From: Polyodon spathula
Lineage: Eukaryota; Chordata; Actinopteri; Acipenseriformes; Polyodontidae
NCBI RefSeq assembly: GCF_017654505.1
Contig: NC_054536.1
Span: 29,401,970-29,465,969 of the forward strand
DNA: 64,000 nucleotides
Direction of reading: 5' to 3'
Shown here: positions 10,725-23,789 of the stretch, in pieces
Layout of the letters: each line of letters starts with the position of its first letter
How positions within the stretch are numbered: the stretch's first letter is position 1
Made by a program: the position numbers and the translations under genes
Notes under the pieces: generated by a model
What the model was told of the DNA's origin: nothing
The model's input: the letters and a program-made list of their open reading frames with translations, nothing else
The model's database searches: none

Positions 10725-12660
10725 GGTACAGTACAATTTTGTATTTTACTATCTATTTTATTTTATATATACATATTAAAAATAATAATTTAAACGCACA
10801 CTAGGAAAATCCAGATAAATTTTACACAGTCAACTGTTTTCCGAGAAGGACTCCTTTATTTAAAAAAAATAAAATAAATACGTTTTGTAATATTTTAGGC
10901 TGGGAGGGAGGGGGATCAAAAGTTCCTGTGATTTAATGAAACAAAAAGGGTTTGTCGGTTTCAGGATTTGAATAAGGTTTTCTGGTCATAGTGATTTGGG
11001 TGGATTTAGAGGCTCGTTCAGGTTATGTGAATACCACTGTAGATTAGAGGGGTTGTTATTATAATTATTATTATTGGCATAAAACCTGCAAACTATTCTT
11101 AGATTTGGCGTCTGCCTCTTAAGCTTGGTAAAGACTCCAGCTGCTATTCTGTGCCCTCAATGTGACAGAGTGCAGTAGTCCTCACACAGACACGGTGCAG
11201 ACTGACAGGTGCTGTTTTGTTGAGTCTTGGCTGTGAGTTGGAATATGCTTAATCTCTCGTCTGTACGGACTGTTAGTAACCTTCTCCCATCTGACAGACC
11301 TTTCTCTAAATCCACAAGGGCACACGGCACACAGGGGTGTTTTGTTCCTTTCTTTCCCTGTAAACAACCTACTTGTCACATTTGTTCATAAAAATATTTG
11401 GGGGGGGATGCAGGAGAAAATAATATATAGTAACAAGGGAGAAAAAGTTAAATGAATAACCTGAAGCAAGAACTTAGTTGTTGTCTAACCCCAAAGGAAA
11501 TGGAAATGGTACTGTACCAACACAAAATATCTCTAATGCAAGCTACAGTGTTGTATTTTTTAATGATTTGGATGTACTGTACCCTGTAACTGCATTTTAA
11601 ACCGCTGGTCTAAGACTATCAACTATAAAACCTGTTCATCTTCCAAGTGGAGGATGAAATGGTTAAATTCTTATATTTTTGGAACACATAGATGTTGTAC
11701 AGGTATGGATAGTGCAGGTACTGTATCATCCTACTGCTTCTGATACGTTTTGAAAAGTAAAGATTTGAAAACAATGTTAGCATTAGCTGAACGTGAAGCT
11801 CTTTCCAGGAATCCCTTTGTTGATGATTCAGGAGGCACTGGTTGGACATTTTATTGATGTTTTCAATCCTAATGGTGCAGTGGACTGACTGTGAAGTGGG
11901 AAGGGAGACTGGTCAGAGTTTACAGTACAACAGGAGGGAGAGGGGGTGGTGCAACCTTCTGCTGCTGAAGCACATTCTGCTTTCATGGTTTATATTTAGG
12001 TGTGATTTTGATTTGGAAAGGGAATATTTCAGATTCTTATCGTTCCACTTAAGAAAAAAAAATTGTAGACAAGCACAGACTCAGTCTTTGGAAAGCACTG
12101 CCTTGAACAAATGGAACATCCTTGTTTGTTTAGATTGTCTTCATGTGTGTCTTAAGAAATCGAGATATTCTTGAAGACCAAAATGGATGTATTTAGAGGT
12201 CACGCAACACTAAAACCGGTTCAGATTCCACGATTGGTGCATGCCTAGTTTAACGTCCATGTATAAATAAATCAATTCTAATAATAATAATAATCTTTAA
12301 AGCAATGAAACTTGTACAGTAAATATCTATTTGACACTTGACTTGAATTTCAAGCAAGTGGGGATGAATCAACAACAAATTAAACCGCCTACTTGGCTTT
12401 TTACAGTCTCCTGCGGGACACACATGTGTACATCCAATAACAGTACTATGCACGGCTGACTGAAACTGCAATTTGATTGAGACACAAAGTACAGTACGTT
12501 GCGATGTACATTGCAAAGCGGTATTCGCTGGTTCATGGCCTCTCTATGATCTTTAGCTACTGTATTACTGCATAAATGCCAACACAGACCAATACAGGAA
12601 AACATCAGCTTTCTTACAGAATGTCTGACTTTCATTATACAAGGTGGTGTTAAAATGTAT
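10725..12660. other. No recognisable gene
   Basis: AT-rich sequence. Frames at 11182-11379, 11842-12174 and 12250-12725 show no recognisable domains and overlap each other on opposite strands. Confidence 0.4.
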
Positions 12661-12667
12661 TTATGAA

Positions 12668-12780
12668 AGGGGGCTCCCAAGTGGCGCATCCAGTAAAGGC
12701 ACTTCGCGAGGGGTGCAGGATGCACCCTATAGGCTGGATGTCACCGGTTGGATTATAGGCTATTCAACTGCCGACCGTGG
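12668..12780 (+). repeat. SINE family A, 5' part (joined to a family B SINE)
   Basis: Starts GGGGGCTCCCAAGTGGCGCA and contains GCAGGATGCACCCTATAGGC. It matches the copy at 36176-36365 up to GCCGACCGTGG, where the match stops and a different SINE begins. The tRNA-like B box is degraded here. This block looks like the tRNA-derived head of a polymerase III SINE. Confidence 0.7.
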
Positions 12781-12787
12781 ACTTGAG

Positions 12788-13028
12788 CTTGGCTGTGTGG
12801 TCTGGTGGTTAAAGAACAGGGTTTGTAACCAAGGCGGTCCCCGGTTCAAATCCCAGTTCATTCACTGAGTCACTGTGACCTTGAGTGCTTCACTTAACCT
12901 CCTTGGGCTCCATCTTTCGGGTGAGACGTTATTGTAATTGACTCTGCAGCTGATGCATAGTTCACACACCCTAGTCTCTGTAAGTCGACTTGGATAAAGG
13001 CGTCTGCTAAATAAACAAATAATAATTG
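12788..13028 (+). repeat. SINE family B, near full length
   Basis: A tRNA-like head with an A box (GTGGTCTGGTGGTTAAAG) and B box (GGTTCAAATCC at 12842), a central body, and a LINE-type tail (CTTGGATAAAGGCGTCTGCT). A second copy is at 37868-38098. The tail resembles the 3' end of L2/CR1 LINEs, which would supply the reverse transcriptase. Confidence 0.8.
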
Positions 13029-13134
13029 TAGAACTTGTGTCCAGGTTTAGCCCAGGCCCAACCCTGCTATTTTGTGTGTGTGTGTTTGTGTGTATGTGTG
13101 TCTCTCTCTCAATTCAAATGCGCTTTATAGGCAT

Positions 13135-13138
<4 letters not shown>

Positions 13139-13187
<49 letters not shown>
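13139..13187 (+). repeat. (CT)n microsatellite
   Basis: About 24 CT units, preceded by a degenerate TGTG run from 13071. Confidence 0.95.
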
Positions 13188-13189
<2 letters not shown>

Positions 13190-14625
13190 TCATTTGTCTG
13201 TTTATCTATATATCTGTCTTTAGTACTGTAACAGTAGCTGTTTTTCCTAGATGACTGCTGGATTAATTAGGTTTTCTGTTGATTTTACATTGGTTTTACA
13301 AGTGGAAATAAGTTATAAAGGAAGCTGTAGTTTCCTCAATTTACACAACACAAGAAGCTGGCTCACAGCCAAAATGCTGAACTCAAGTACAACAGTGCCA
13401 GGTTTTCAATGAGGCATGCCAGCTCTAAAGATCTCCATTGGTGTGCTGTGGTCTAGGTGAACAAAAGCTCCTGCAGCAGCTTCATTGTATAGCAGTAGCC
13501 CCCTGTTAGGTCTTTGTTCTTCCAAGTCCTTCATGTTTTTAAAGGAAGCATTACACCAGAATGTGCCCTAGACCTGCTAGTGGAATTAACATGTGGTGAG
13601 CTTTGAAAGTGAAAACAGTTGGTCCATAAAAAAACCTGGCCACATTTTTTCGTTTTGCTTTTGAAGAACAGAAAAAGGTTAGCTTGTAAGCTGTATTTTT
13701 ACAATTTGTGTTTTTATGTTTTCCCCATCAAGTTAGTATTTGTCATATTAACCAGCTGGTTGATACTAGAAACACATACTCATTCACCAGTAACAGAGCG
13801 CAACCCCAACTCAAGCTGTCAAACTGAAAGGAATTCCAACTGGGCCTCACATACAGTAGCTGCTATCTTCTTTCACTTCTCAGTCTGAAAATCTCCTTGA
13901 TTTTGTAACAAATAAAAAAATAATCTTAAACCCAGTCTTTAATTTTTGTTTTTCTCCTTTTATTAGGATGCAGAGACAGCTTAACAATGACTAATTTAAC
14001 ATTTAAAAGGAGGTAGAGATTTTAGAAAATAAAAGCCGAAAAGTTCAGGCCCTATGTACAACCCTAGTACTCAACATGTCAAATGCTGATGAGCTTCTGA
14101 GATATGACTTTCAGAATCCAGGGAGTCTGGCAGCCATTTTCTGATCATTTATTTTTATAACCTGGATTGGTATTGATACCTTAAAGGCAATAACCTGGTC
14201 TGATATTTGAGTCCTTGTCTGATGATAATGAAATGTATCCACTGTCAGTCTTTTTTTTCCTTCTCTTTCATGTGACCCTGTTTCAGTATAGAAAAAAAAA
14301 ATACCGATGAATACCATGTAGTTGAAAAAAGAACTGATCAGCTTCTTGCAGCCTACGAATTTTCTTCAAAGCAATGAGACCTGTCTATCGGTACACAACA
14401 GTATTAACAGTAAATTTTTTCGGTTTGAGCCTCACTTAAAGCTGACCTCATGCATGTAATCTGCCCTAAAGACAAATGACCTAATGTGTTGACATGTCAT
14501 GGATGGGATGAACATGACTAAATCTCATACCCAGGAGAATGAGGAAGACAATTGGGGTTCATGAAATGCTTGCAATTCATAAAACCACAAGAATCCACAG
14601 GAGCTTAATAAAATAGTATAATATA
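13190..14625. other. No recognisable gene
   Basis: Non-coding AT-rich sequence. Small frames at 13619-13888 and 14111-14317 lack recognisable content. Confidence 0.4.
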
Positions 14626-14628
14626 AAA

Positions 14629-14638
14629 TATATATATA

Positions 14639-14698
<60 letters not shown>
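14629..14698. repeat. (AT)n microsatellite abutting Tc1 element
   Basis: About 70 bp of near-pure AT. The Tc1 element that follows lacks its outer left terminal repeat exactly here, so the repeat marks that element's left breakpoint. Confidence 0.95.
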
Positions 14699-14699
<1 letters not shown>

Positions 14700-14701
<2 letters not shown>

Positions 14702-16136
14702 GTTTGATTATAATCAAACATGCAATCTTCATGTGTGAAAGTTATTGCCCCGCTAGTTAACTCAACCCAATTAAAGAGATAGTTAGGGTCATCTGTTTAA
14801 ATACTTTGGTTAACAATCAGACCTGATTTTTGGCCAGCCCTGCCCAATATAAATCTGACTAACTCTGAGCCTTACCATCAGAGTGAAGTTGTCAACGCAC
14901 AGGTTCTAGAGGCACATCATGCCACAATCAAAAGAAATTACTGAAGACCTCCGGAAAAAAGTTGTTGATGCCTATCAGTCTGGAAAGGGTTACAAAACCA
15001 TTTCTAAGACTCTGGGGCTGCACCAAACCACAAGTCGGAGCCATATTGTCCAAATGGAGAAAGTTTGGGACAGTAGTGAATCTTCGCAGGAGTGGCCGTC
15101 CAGCCAAAATCTCTTCAAGAGCAAGGTGTAAAATTGTCCAGGAAGTTACAAAGAACCCTAAAACATAATCCAGGGATCTGCAGGCCTCTGTCGCCTCTGC
15201 TAAGGTCAGTGTTCATGACTCCACCATCAGAAAGACACTGGGCAAAAACGGGTTCATGGAAGTATAGCAAGGTGGAAACCACTTCTCACTAAGAAGAACA
15301 TGAATGCTCGTCTCAAGTTTGCCAAATAGCACCTGGATGATCCTCAAGAGTTCTGGAACAATGTTCTATGGACAGATGAGTCAAAAGTGGAAGTTTTTAG
15401 CCAACATGGGCTCCTTTATGTCTGGCGAAAATCAAACCATTGCACAGCAAGAACCTCATACCAACGGTCAAGCATGGTGTCGGTAGTGTCATGATTTAGG
15501 GATGCTTTGCTGCATCACGACCTGGACGACTTGCCATCATTGAAGGAACCATGAATTCTGCTCTGTATCCGAGAATTCTACAGGAGAATGTAAGGCCATC
15601 CGTCCGTGAGCTGAAGCGGAGCTGGGTCATGCAGCAAGACAATGATCCGTAACACACAAGCAAGCCTACATCAGAATGGTTGAAGAGCAAGAAATTTAAA
15701 GTTTTGGAATGGCCTAATCAAAGTCCAGACCTAAAGATGTTGTGGCAGGACCTGAAACGAGCAGTTTATGCTCAAATCCACAAATGTCACTGAGTTGAAA
15801 CAGTTCTGCATGAAGGAGTGAGCCAAAATTCCTCCACGGCACTGTGAGAGACTGATCAATAACTACAGGAAGCGTTTGGTTGCAGTTATTGCTGGTAAAG
15901 GTATGTAACCAATTATTGAGTGTAAGGGGTCGATTACTTTTTCACACGGGGACAGTTGGGTGTTGCATAACTTTTCTTTAATAAATAAATGAAATAAGTA
16001 TAAAAAAGTGTTATTTGTTCTTTCAGGGTCCCTTTTATCTAATAGTAGATTTTGGTTAAAGATCTGATAACATTCAGTGTCAAAAATATGAAAAATGCAG
16101 AAAATCAGACAGGTGGCAAATACTTTTTTCACAGTA
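14700..16136 (+). mobile_element. Tc1/mariner element, copy 1, left end truncated
   Basis: It contains GATTATAATCAAACATGCAA and the 5' leader of the family, a dead transposase, and a right terminal repeat ending near GGCAAATACTTTTTTCACAG (16116-16135). The same family is present in reverse at 60876-62385. Comparing the two copies shows that about 170 bp of the outer left terminal repeat is missing here, replaced by the AT microsatellite. Confidence 0.9.
14919..15870 (+). pseudogene. Tc1 transposase pseudogene (copy 1)
   Basis: It starts MPQSKEITEDLRKKVVDA with the paired-type helix-turn-helix, then changes frame (KWRKFGTVVNLRRSGRPAKI). The DDE region reads VLWTDESKVEVF (about 15363), then QQDNDP with a stop and HTSK (about 15635). 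The segment [12 protein letters not shown] has lost the bases coding the third acidic residue region. Several frameshifts and stops leave no functional protein. Confidence 0.88.
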
Positions 16137-16139
16137 GTG

Positions 16140-19100
16140 TGTGTGTTTATATAAATATATCTAAATTTTATTTTATTTTTTCGTAGAGCGATTTACAGTA
16201 AATGTCACATACTTTATTGTACATCCCTGCACCGCAGCATGTGATTTGTAAAAAGACTCTAGCTACTAGTCACAAAATTACTAATACATGCCAAGTGAAA
16301 TTTGATGACTGATATGGGTGTTCTCAACAGTAAAGTAATTGGTTATAATGCACTTTGTAGTTTTGATAATATTCCTGTTAGAGGAAGCTCGTTTAAGAAT
16401 GCCAATTCTGGCAGTATACACCACCGTGCCCTAGAGAGAGAGGGAGGGGGAGGGGGGAGCAGGGACGAACTAAAACTGTTTTTCTGTCATAAGCATAAAA
16501 TTACATTTCGAACAATGATTAAAAAAAATTTTAGCTCAATTTAATGATGTCCCAAGGTGCAGGTCAGAGCTTAACTCGAGCCATGACTGCTCTGGCAAAG
16601 GGGATTTGCACGGTAACAGCACGTGTTTGTGTTTTTCTGAAGAGGCTGCTGGTAGAGGGCCTCATCTTGTGTTCCGGTGGGCTGTGTTCTTAGAGCTTCT
16701 TTTAAATGTTCCAGTCACTTCCCCACTTTAAAGTTCTCTACCAAGAATCTGAAACTCTTTATTTCTGCTAACTGTAATAACGTGCACTTGAAATTTCAAT
16801 ACAGTAGATCTGACACGTTATTTGGAGCCATTGTAATGTGCATTCAATCCTAATCGGCATTCATTGAACAGTAAGACAGATGATATACTGGAAGAAGCCA
16901 GTGAGCATTGTAATTATAAATGAGTGACACTTGTGAAATAAAATCAGTGCCCAAACTTATAGTAGTAGTAGTAACTTAATTTTTTATTTTTTTTTTTATT
17001 TTGTATTTGTCTAGCTTGACAATTGCAGGTTGAGATCTCATCTCTTAATATACTTCTTACTCCTGTCCTTGCCAATAAAATTGATTTTGTGTCAAAATAG
17101 GACAGAATGAATAACAAATATCCCAGCCAGTTATTCTGCATCAGTTATAAATGGATAATGTTTTAGGTGCCACTACACTAAGAGGTAACAATGATGATTG
17201 AATACTTGTCACTTCACCATACAGTACTGTATTTTAACATTTACAGTATAAGGACTTAGATAAATAATTAGACGCACAAATAATGCCAGGGGTTTATTAA
17301 GTTTCTGCTTGGTTTCTGTCCGACAGAAATGACTACTGTGGCGGCCATTCTTTGTGCTGTGCCATGGTTACCTGCCACAGCTCTACCACCTTGGATTCTC
17401 AAGCTAAGCAGAGTGAGTGCAGCTTGGACAGAATCTGCAAGAATGTCATCTACTCGTGCTGCACAAAGTGATTTTATTCAGTTCAAGCTCTTCACAGGTT
17501 AGGGTCATTGATATCTAACTTACCATTCCAAGTGAAACAACTAAAGAAACAGTAGCTTGGACTTGTGTAGGTTGCTATTCTCCAGATTGCTGTTTCTTCA
17601 CTTGGTCACATAGAATGGTAACTTCGCCCAATTAACACCTGTGACCAGTACCTGATTTCTGTGGAGCACTCCATCCAAATCATCGAATAATCGGTTTGCA
17701 CAGCCCTATCATCTACACTGCAAAATCCCAGTTCAACAACCCGTTTGGAGATTCTTAATTATAAACATCAAATAAATAACATACTAAAGCAGTTTCTTAA
17801 TGCCCATTACAGAGTAGTCTTGTGTGAAACTTTGATTTGGAACATTGCAAACAACTGCTCCTAAGCTTAAGTTATACACTAAAATCATTTTCCTTTTCAA
17901 AGCCAACTCATTGGCTTTTTTTCAGTAGTCTCCCCCCACCCCCCCGTACCTCTGAAATGGGTGGGATGATGGGGTAATAATACATTTCAGCTCAAGACAA
18001 AAAGCTGAGTTGGTTACGCAAGTAATAAGTCATTGCATTGCACTGCCCTCACTTAATTAATGTTCCTAGGAAGTAGATCTCAGTAATGACATGACATTAA
18101 ATGCCCACTTCCTTGTGGATCTGCTCATACTTACAGATGTACAGCACACACAGCTCTGTTTTGTCTAACTTTAACTGTAAACAAACGTCTGGGTATTTAT
18201 AGCGTTCCGGAACGACTGTATTATTAACAGCTAATCTACTGTTCTTGGCAACCATGAAAACAACTAAAGAAAGCGTCTATAAATACAGTAACTTTATCTG
18301 TGGCAGTGTCGGAGCTTTATGAAACTAATGAAAGACTTTATTATTCTTTTAGGGGCTGCTGTCCTGAAAGTGAAACAAACAGGCTCAAATCTAGTGAAAC
18401 ACAGTGCAGTGTCTCATATTTCTGCAATTGTAGCTTAGTGAGCTTGTCCCATTCCTAGATCTACACTAACCTTAGTAGCCAGTAACCTTATGGAACAACT
18501 GTTGTGGTATATTGAGACTGCCATATACTACAATACATGTGTGCAATATAACTGTTTTTCAGTCTACCATGAAAGAAGGATTTATTATGTCTGCAAGCTT
18601 GCAGCACACAGAATGGTGTGTTTTGGTTTGTTTTGCCCAAAGCCGGATATCTTTTTAAAGGAGCTCTAACTTTATTTACCAAAAAGCCTGTCAAACGACA
18701 GAGACAAAGAAGTTAATAAGATGCCGTATTAAATGCAGTCATCCTGCAGACAGCCAAGCTGTACATAAGAACAGGGAATTAAAGCAGGGGTTTAGCCTTT
18801 GACCAAACCACCTAGGTCAATGAAATGAATCCCTAAAAGCAATAGGTGAGCCCACATTGCAATGCCATTACCACAGTTGAGCAGTGTAGCTGCATTCTTT
18901 CTTTTCTCATTGTGAAATAACATGTTTTATTGCCTTTTTACACTTGGAAGCACTCCTGCTATTATACTGTATAGTACTGTTGCATTCCTAGCACACTGAA
19001 ACATAGCAGGGATGGGTAAACACAAAACCAATAATGCCTTGCGTAATAATGACGTGTCTTGCAGAGTCCAGCCTGCCATGTAAATCAATATTGCTAAATG

Positions 19101-20535
19101 TTCTCCAGGATTTTTTTAAAAAGGTTTTAAAAGCAGTTTCTGTCGCAACACTGTCTGTTAATATGCAGAATTATTATGACACGACTTAACTACTACAACA
19201 GCCATTATCAGGACTTGAGGATTTGTGTTCTTCTTTGTTTTAGGTGAGTTTTGATGGCTAAGTAGTAATCCGTCTTTTTTTGTAATATTCCTGCATCTGT
19301 GCTGATATTCATAGATGCTATAGATGGACAGATGCGATGCTGTTTTTAGGTAGCAGGAGAACTCGCTCGTCTCCATGAGGGAAAAGACTACGGTGATAGC
19401 GTATCCGAAGCAATTTTCAAAGTAGTGTTTCCACTAACTTTCTTCACTTTCCTTCCTTTCTTTTTCAGTATGTGTTCACACAGACGTACTACATTGTAGG
19501 GAAACGTATGATAATAAAAATAAATGAAATCAACATGACTTCTTGAAGCAGTACTGTAGTGTAAACACAAGAAAGCAAGGTAAGTTGCAGCTATGTGTGT
19601 GCGTTGGCTTATGCAAGTAGCTAAGAGGGCAAGTTGTAAAACAAATAAACATAACAATCTTTTGAAGAACAAAATCTTAACTTTAATGAATAAGAGATAT
19701 TAGAAAGAAAATAAGTTGAAACTAAATGAGCCTGTGATTCTTATTTTTACATGTTTCTTTAATACTGAAAAGGTCACGGGCGATACTGTATGCCTGCAGT
19801 TCACAGTACAATTCAATCTGCAACCAGAGGTTAAACAAAAATGATGTGATGCCTTGTGTGCTTTTCTGACAGACTCCTCAATGGGTGCTTTTGTTTCCCT
19901 ATGTTTTGCATTTTTGGTTTCAGCAGCTGCACACAATGAAAGGCCCAGGACCACTTTAGTTTGTTTAATAAATGGACCTGAATCAGGTATAGCAAATAGT
20001 TACATTGTTTCTGGAATGTGCAAAGGAATGTATTCATAGAGCCAAGAATGGTACGAATGCAGGCACTATATATACAGACTGAATGGGTGTTGATTTTGTT
20101 TTGCTAAATAAATGCACAGTGCACAAGGTAGATTTACCAAAGACATTAATAAATACAGTAGTCTCCATGTCTGTAATGCAAATACACTGCATGACTAAAG
20201 CATATGAAAATGGAAGTCAAATTTGAAAACCTAGACAGCAATGTATGCAAATGTGTGTGGACATGTTACGTAATACGCTATATCTATATACAAGCTGTGT
20301 GAATTGCAGTTTTTCCTGTGGTATTACAGTAGAGTAATACTTAATTCAAATCTAGTTTACTGTTCAAATTTGCTTTGTACTTCTCAGGTGAGTTGCAGGA
20401 ATAAGGGGCCGTACTGACTGGTAGCTATAGAGATATAATATCTGCATAACTTTCCAGAATGAGGCAATACAAGAGAATTTAGAAGTTTGGGAAATTTTGA
20501 TAAGAAACTGGGCTTTTCAAAATGCTTTTCCAGGT

Positions 20536-20571
<36 letters not shown>

Positions 20572-21615
20572 CTTTTTTTTTCTTCTTTTTAAATCTCTTA
20601 ATGTCACTTGCTGTTTAAAAAGCATGCCAAAGTTCTGCAGGTTGAGCAAACCACATTTCTATAAGTCATTTTGGTTGTACTTTATTTTCTAAGTTGGGGG
20701 TGGAGGCTGAGGCTGCAAATATTAAAAAACCTATTGGAAACAGTAGTGCTCCTTAAATTAACTTGGATGTTTATTTCTGAAAAATGATTTTTTATTAACT
20801 TTTTATTTGGCTTGGAGAAAACCGCTCCATAAGGTAACTGAGCCCAGTGTGTGTACAACTGATGGCAGTAGTAAAATTTCTGTAGGTGAGTTAGTGATAT
20901 CGTCAGTGTTGTCCTTGAACATAGCTGAGCAGTATAACCTTTTAAAGGTCATCTATTTCTTGATTCATGCATGGCTAACCTAGTAGTGTATTACAACTCC
21001 AGAAGTGTAATTATATTTGTTATTATTATTATTACAGTTCTACCCTGTTGCAGTGCAGTTGTTGGTGTCCATAATTAGGAGACCAAATTTTGTGTTTCGC
21101 CTTATAGTGAATATTGGCATTTTTGTTCCCAAAATGATTTACATTGCTCACAAGTCCAAATCAAAATTGTAGCATGCGGTGGAAAATGAAGGAAGGAGAC
21201 ACACACACAATTTTCACAGTTTACAGGGATGATTATTTCCGGCTCCTGTTAGCCTGGGCCACACCAAAAACAACAAACAGTCTTGCACTGTCACAGCAGC
21301 ACACTCACACAGCAGCCTGTCTCCCTCTAGCGCAGCTTGAGCAGCCCTCTTTTGGAGAGAATCTTATCACGAAAACCTTCTATCTTTTGAAACTGCTGCT
21401 TGAGTTTCACCTTTTTCTTACTCTGTCCACCACATCAAGTTTCATTTTAACAGAGAAATATTTTCATTTTTTGCTGTCTGCCGTGCTTCTTACTGTGTAT
21501 CTCGAACGTTCACCCAACGTTTGCAAGTCAAATTGCATTATGGGTGAACTGGAAGCCACAACCTTACGCACTACAACAGGACGCGTTATAATGGGATAGC
21601 ATTGTATTATTTATG

Positions 21616-21646
<31 letters not shown>

Positions 21647-21675
21647 TTGTATTTATTTTTCAATAAAAGATGTCT
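16140..21675. other. Mostly non-coding; one foldback and microsatellites
   Basis: No coding exon recognised. Bases 17522-17612 form an imperfect hairpin (TTACCATTCCAAGTGAAA and AAAGAAACAG pairing with CTGTTTCTTCACTTGG and GAATGGTAA). Just downstream, AATAATCGGTTTGCACAGCC (17687-17706) resembles a hAT-type terminus. An (AC)n run lies at 20538-20566 and (TGTA)n at 21611-21643. A 151-codon frame at 21144-21599 has no recognisable domain. Confidence 0.4.
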
Positions 21676-21683
21676 TGGAGCAG

Positions 21684-22051
21684 TGGTTTGCAACATTTTC
21701 ATCTCAATTACCAGTGTTTCCAGCAGGGACCCCGGGTCATTTTAGTCATGCAGCGCATTTACAAGAGTAACCAATCACTTTCAGGATAACATTCTTTTTA
21801 TTTTCAGACATGAAATATGTTTTTTAAAAAATCAAGAATAAGGAAAATGGCAATCGTAGCGGTGAGAGATTTTCTTTTACGGTGCAAATAGAGTGCTGCC
21901 TTAGCTACTAATTGTTTAAAGTCAAATTAAAACGTGTACAAAATATTTGAACTGTGGACTAAAGAACGTGCTTTTGACCCAGATGGCCCTCCATACAAGC
22001 CTGTCGTAGCAGGACTGATACGTGTACCACAGGTTGAAAACCACTGGTTTA
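21684..22051. mobile_element. hAT-type non-autonomous element (candidate)
   Basis: The left end is CAGTGGTTTGCAAC and the right end is GTTGAAAACCACTG, an inverted pair of hAT-like termini. Flanking octamers TCTTGGAG and GTTTAGAG agree at only five positions, so an 8-bp duplication is plausible but decayed. No transposase sequence lies inside. Confidence 0.6.
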
Positions 22052-22392
22052 GAGTAAAATACAGGGAAAGGAATCACACAAGTTCCGGCTTTTTCATTTT
22101 GACTTGCTGTCACATTAGTTTTATTATCTATTAAAACTAGCCAATCAATACTTTGCAACTACTGTACCCGCAACTCGGCCAATCGCAAAAAGTCAGGTCG
22201 ACCTGTAGCTCAGCATCTTTCAACAACATACCAAGACACAGACTGTGTACAGTTGCTAGTTTTGCTGACATATGTTTTCAGGCTTTTTTGCAGACTGCTT
22301 CTAAAGCATAAACAATTGTGCTTGAAAACTAGGCTCAGAAGTTTAATGTATTTTTCTCGCTGTCTGGTTAGCTGTACTATAGTAATAGTGAT

Positions 22393-22594
22393 ACGTATAA
22401 GGGTCTACTGCAGTGGTACTCCTCTGACTCTTGAGCTCTATTCCAGTCCTGGTCTTTATTCCAACCAGGTCCTAAATTAGTTAATTGCCTCTTGGCAGCT
22501 TCACTTAACTACATTAGAACCTGCTTGGAGTAAAAACCTGGATTGGATTAGATCTCGAGGGCCAGAGTTGAGTACCACCGTTCCTGGCAGAATT
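22393..22594. mobile_element. Palindromic hAT-type MITE
   Basis: The left arm begins CAGTGGTACTC with CTTGAGCTCTATTCCAGTCC. The right arm ends GAGTACCACCG and contains GGATTAGATCTCGAGGGCC, its approximate reverse complement. TTAGTTAATTG near the middle pairs with CTTAACTACATTA. No transposase is present. The target duplication is not clear. Confidence 0.6.
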
Positions 22595-23159
22595 ATTAGT
22601 AGTTTTTAGGTATTTTGACCGTAGCTATAGAGTAAAATAAAGAAGTGCTGTCATTTTAAATCCCCCTACTACTAGCGGATTGTATAAAATATATGTTTAA
22701 AAAATTTGCTCCTTTCGAGTTAAGTTTAATATGAATTATGTTGATGCAATTAAGAGATATAGTGAAAGCAGGACTTCACTTGTCACTTTCCTAGAGCTTA
22801 GTGTTCTGGCATGGAGAGGAGAGCAGAGCGCGCATTGTTTGCAACATTGAATATGTAAGTTAGTTAGTTTGGGAAACTCAGTAGAAAAATGTAAGCAAGA
22901 CCAAAATATTTAATTTAAAAAGCTGATGGGTTCTGAGCATTTGGTCTCCTTTACTATTTAGAGCAGTGAGGGATGCCTTGTTTAATCGAATGGTTGGCTG
23001 TCCTTTTGATCTTTTTATTTGGGATTTTTAGTTTTTGGGGATTCCTTTATTATGCCTTTTTGTTCTTTTTGCTGCTTTAGTGTTTTGTTTCTTGTTAAGT
23101 GGTCCAAACTTTAATAAATCAAAAAAGAAAAAAAAATATGTCTATACCATAACATTAAA

Positions 23160-23625
23160 ACTTTATTTGATCCGTCAACATTTTCTCTAGAACCCCCAAA
23201 ATGTCCTCTAGGACCTTCAGTTTGTTTAGTTGTGAGTCCTGGATCCTCAATGGGAAAACATCTTGGAGAGCCCTGTATTGTGCCTGATTCTACTATATTT
23301 ATTTAAGTCCATGGCTATTAATCTTGGATTTTTGTTAGCTGGTCAGACAATTCTCCTACTGCTGTTCCCATAATTTTCTTTGGATGTCTGCTTCTTTCAA
23401 GCATTTCAGTTGAATTTGTTCTGTGGCACTTGATGTATTGCTCTGATTGTGGATTTTAGTGTTCCATATTTCTTTTGCGGTTCTGTAGCCATTTCCTTTG
23501 TTGTAGTTTTGCTGCCAGTGCTTTGCTTAAGAGTGAATCCAACTCCTTTGTCTTAACCATCATCTGCTGTGTAGCCAAACTGTTCTTCAACAAATGTTTG
23601 AAATAAGGACCTATTTTTCTGGCTA
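23160..23625 (-). mobile_element. Heavily decayed Tc1-type transposase remnant
   Basis: Read on the minus strand, fragments in alternating frames give MVKTKELDS (a common Tc1 transposase start), KYGTLKSTIRAIHQ (helix-turn-helix region) and ANKNPRLIAMDLNK (segment before the DDE domain). The order matches the first third of a Tc1 transposase. Many frameshifts make it older than the other Tc1 copies here. No terminal repeats were identified. Confidence 0.5.
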
Positions 23626-23669
23626 TTGACTTTATAATGCAGCTTAATTAATATGTAATGGTTTTCAAC

Positions 23670-23670
<1 letters not shown>

Positions 23671-23737
<67 letters not shown>

Positions 23738-23762
23738 TACATACATACATACATACATACAT
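23671..23762. repeat. (TA)n / (CATA)n microsatellite
   Basis: A compound GT, TA and CATA run immediately left of the hAT MITE. Confidence 0.95.
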
Positions 23763-23789
23763 ATAGTTAGTTATGTTAAATCTTTACAG

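Noticed and set aside
12788..12860. Possible tRNA gene
   Set aside because: A and B boxes are present, but they belong to the head of a SINE with body and LINE-type tail. A full cloverleaf is not formed.
13037..13254. Frames of repeated Ser-Leu
   Set aside because: Translation of the (CT)n microsatellite.
21144..21599. 151-codon open frame
   Set aside because: The composition follows low-complexity sequence (CACACA, leucine-rich) and no domain is visible.
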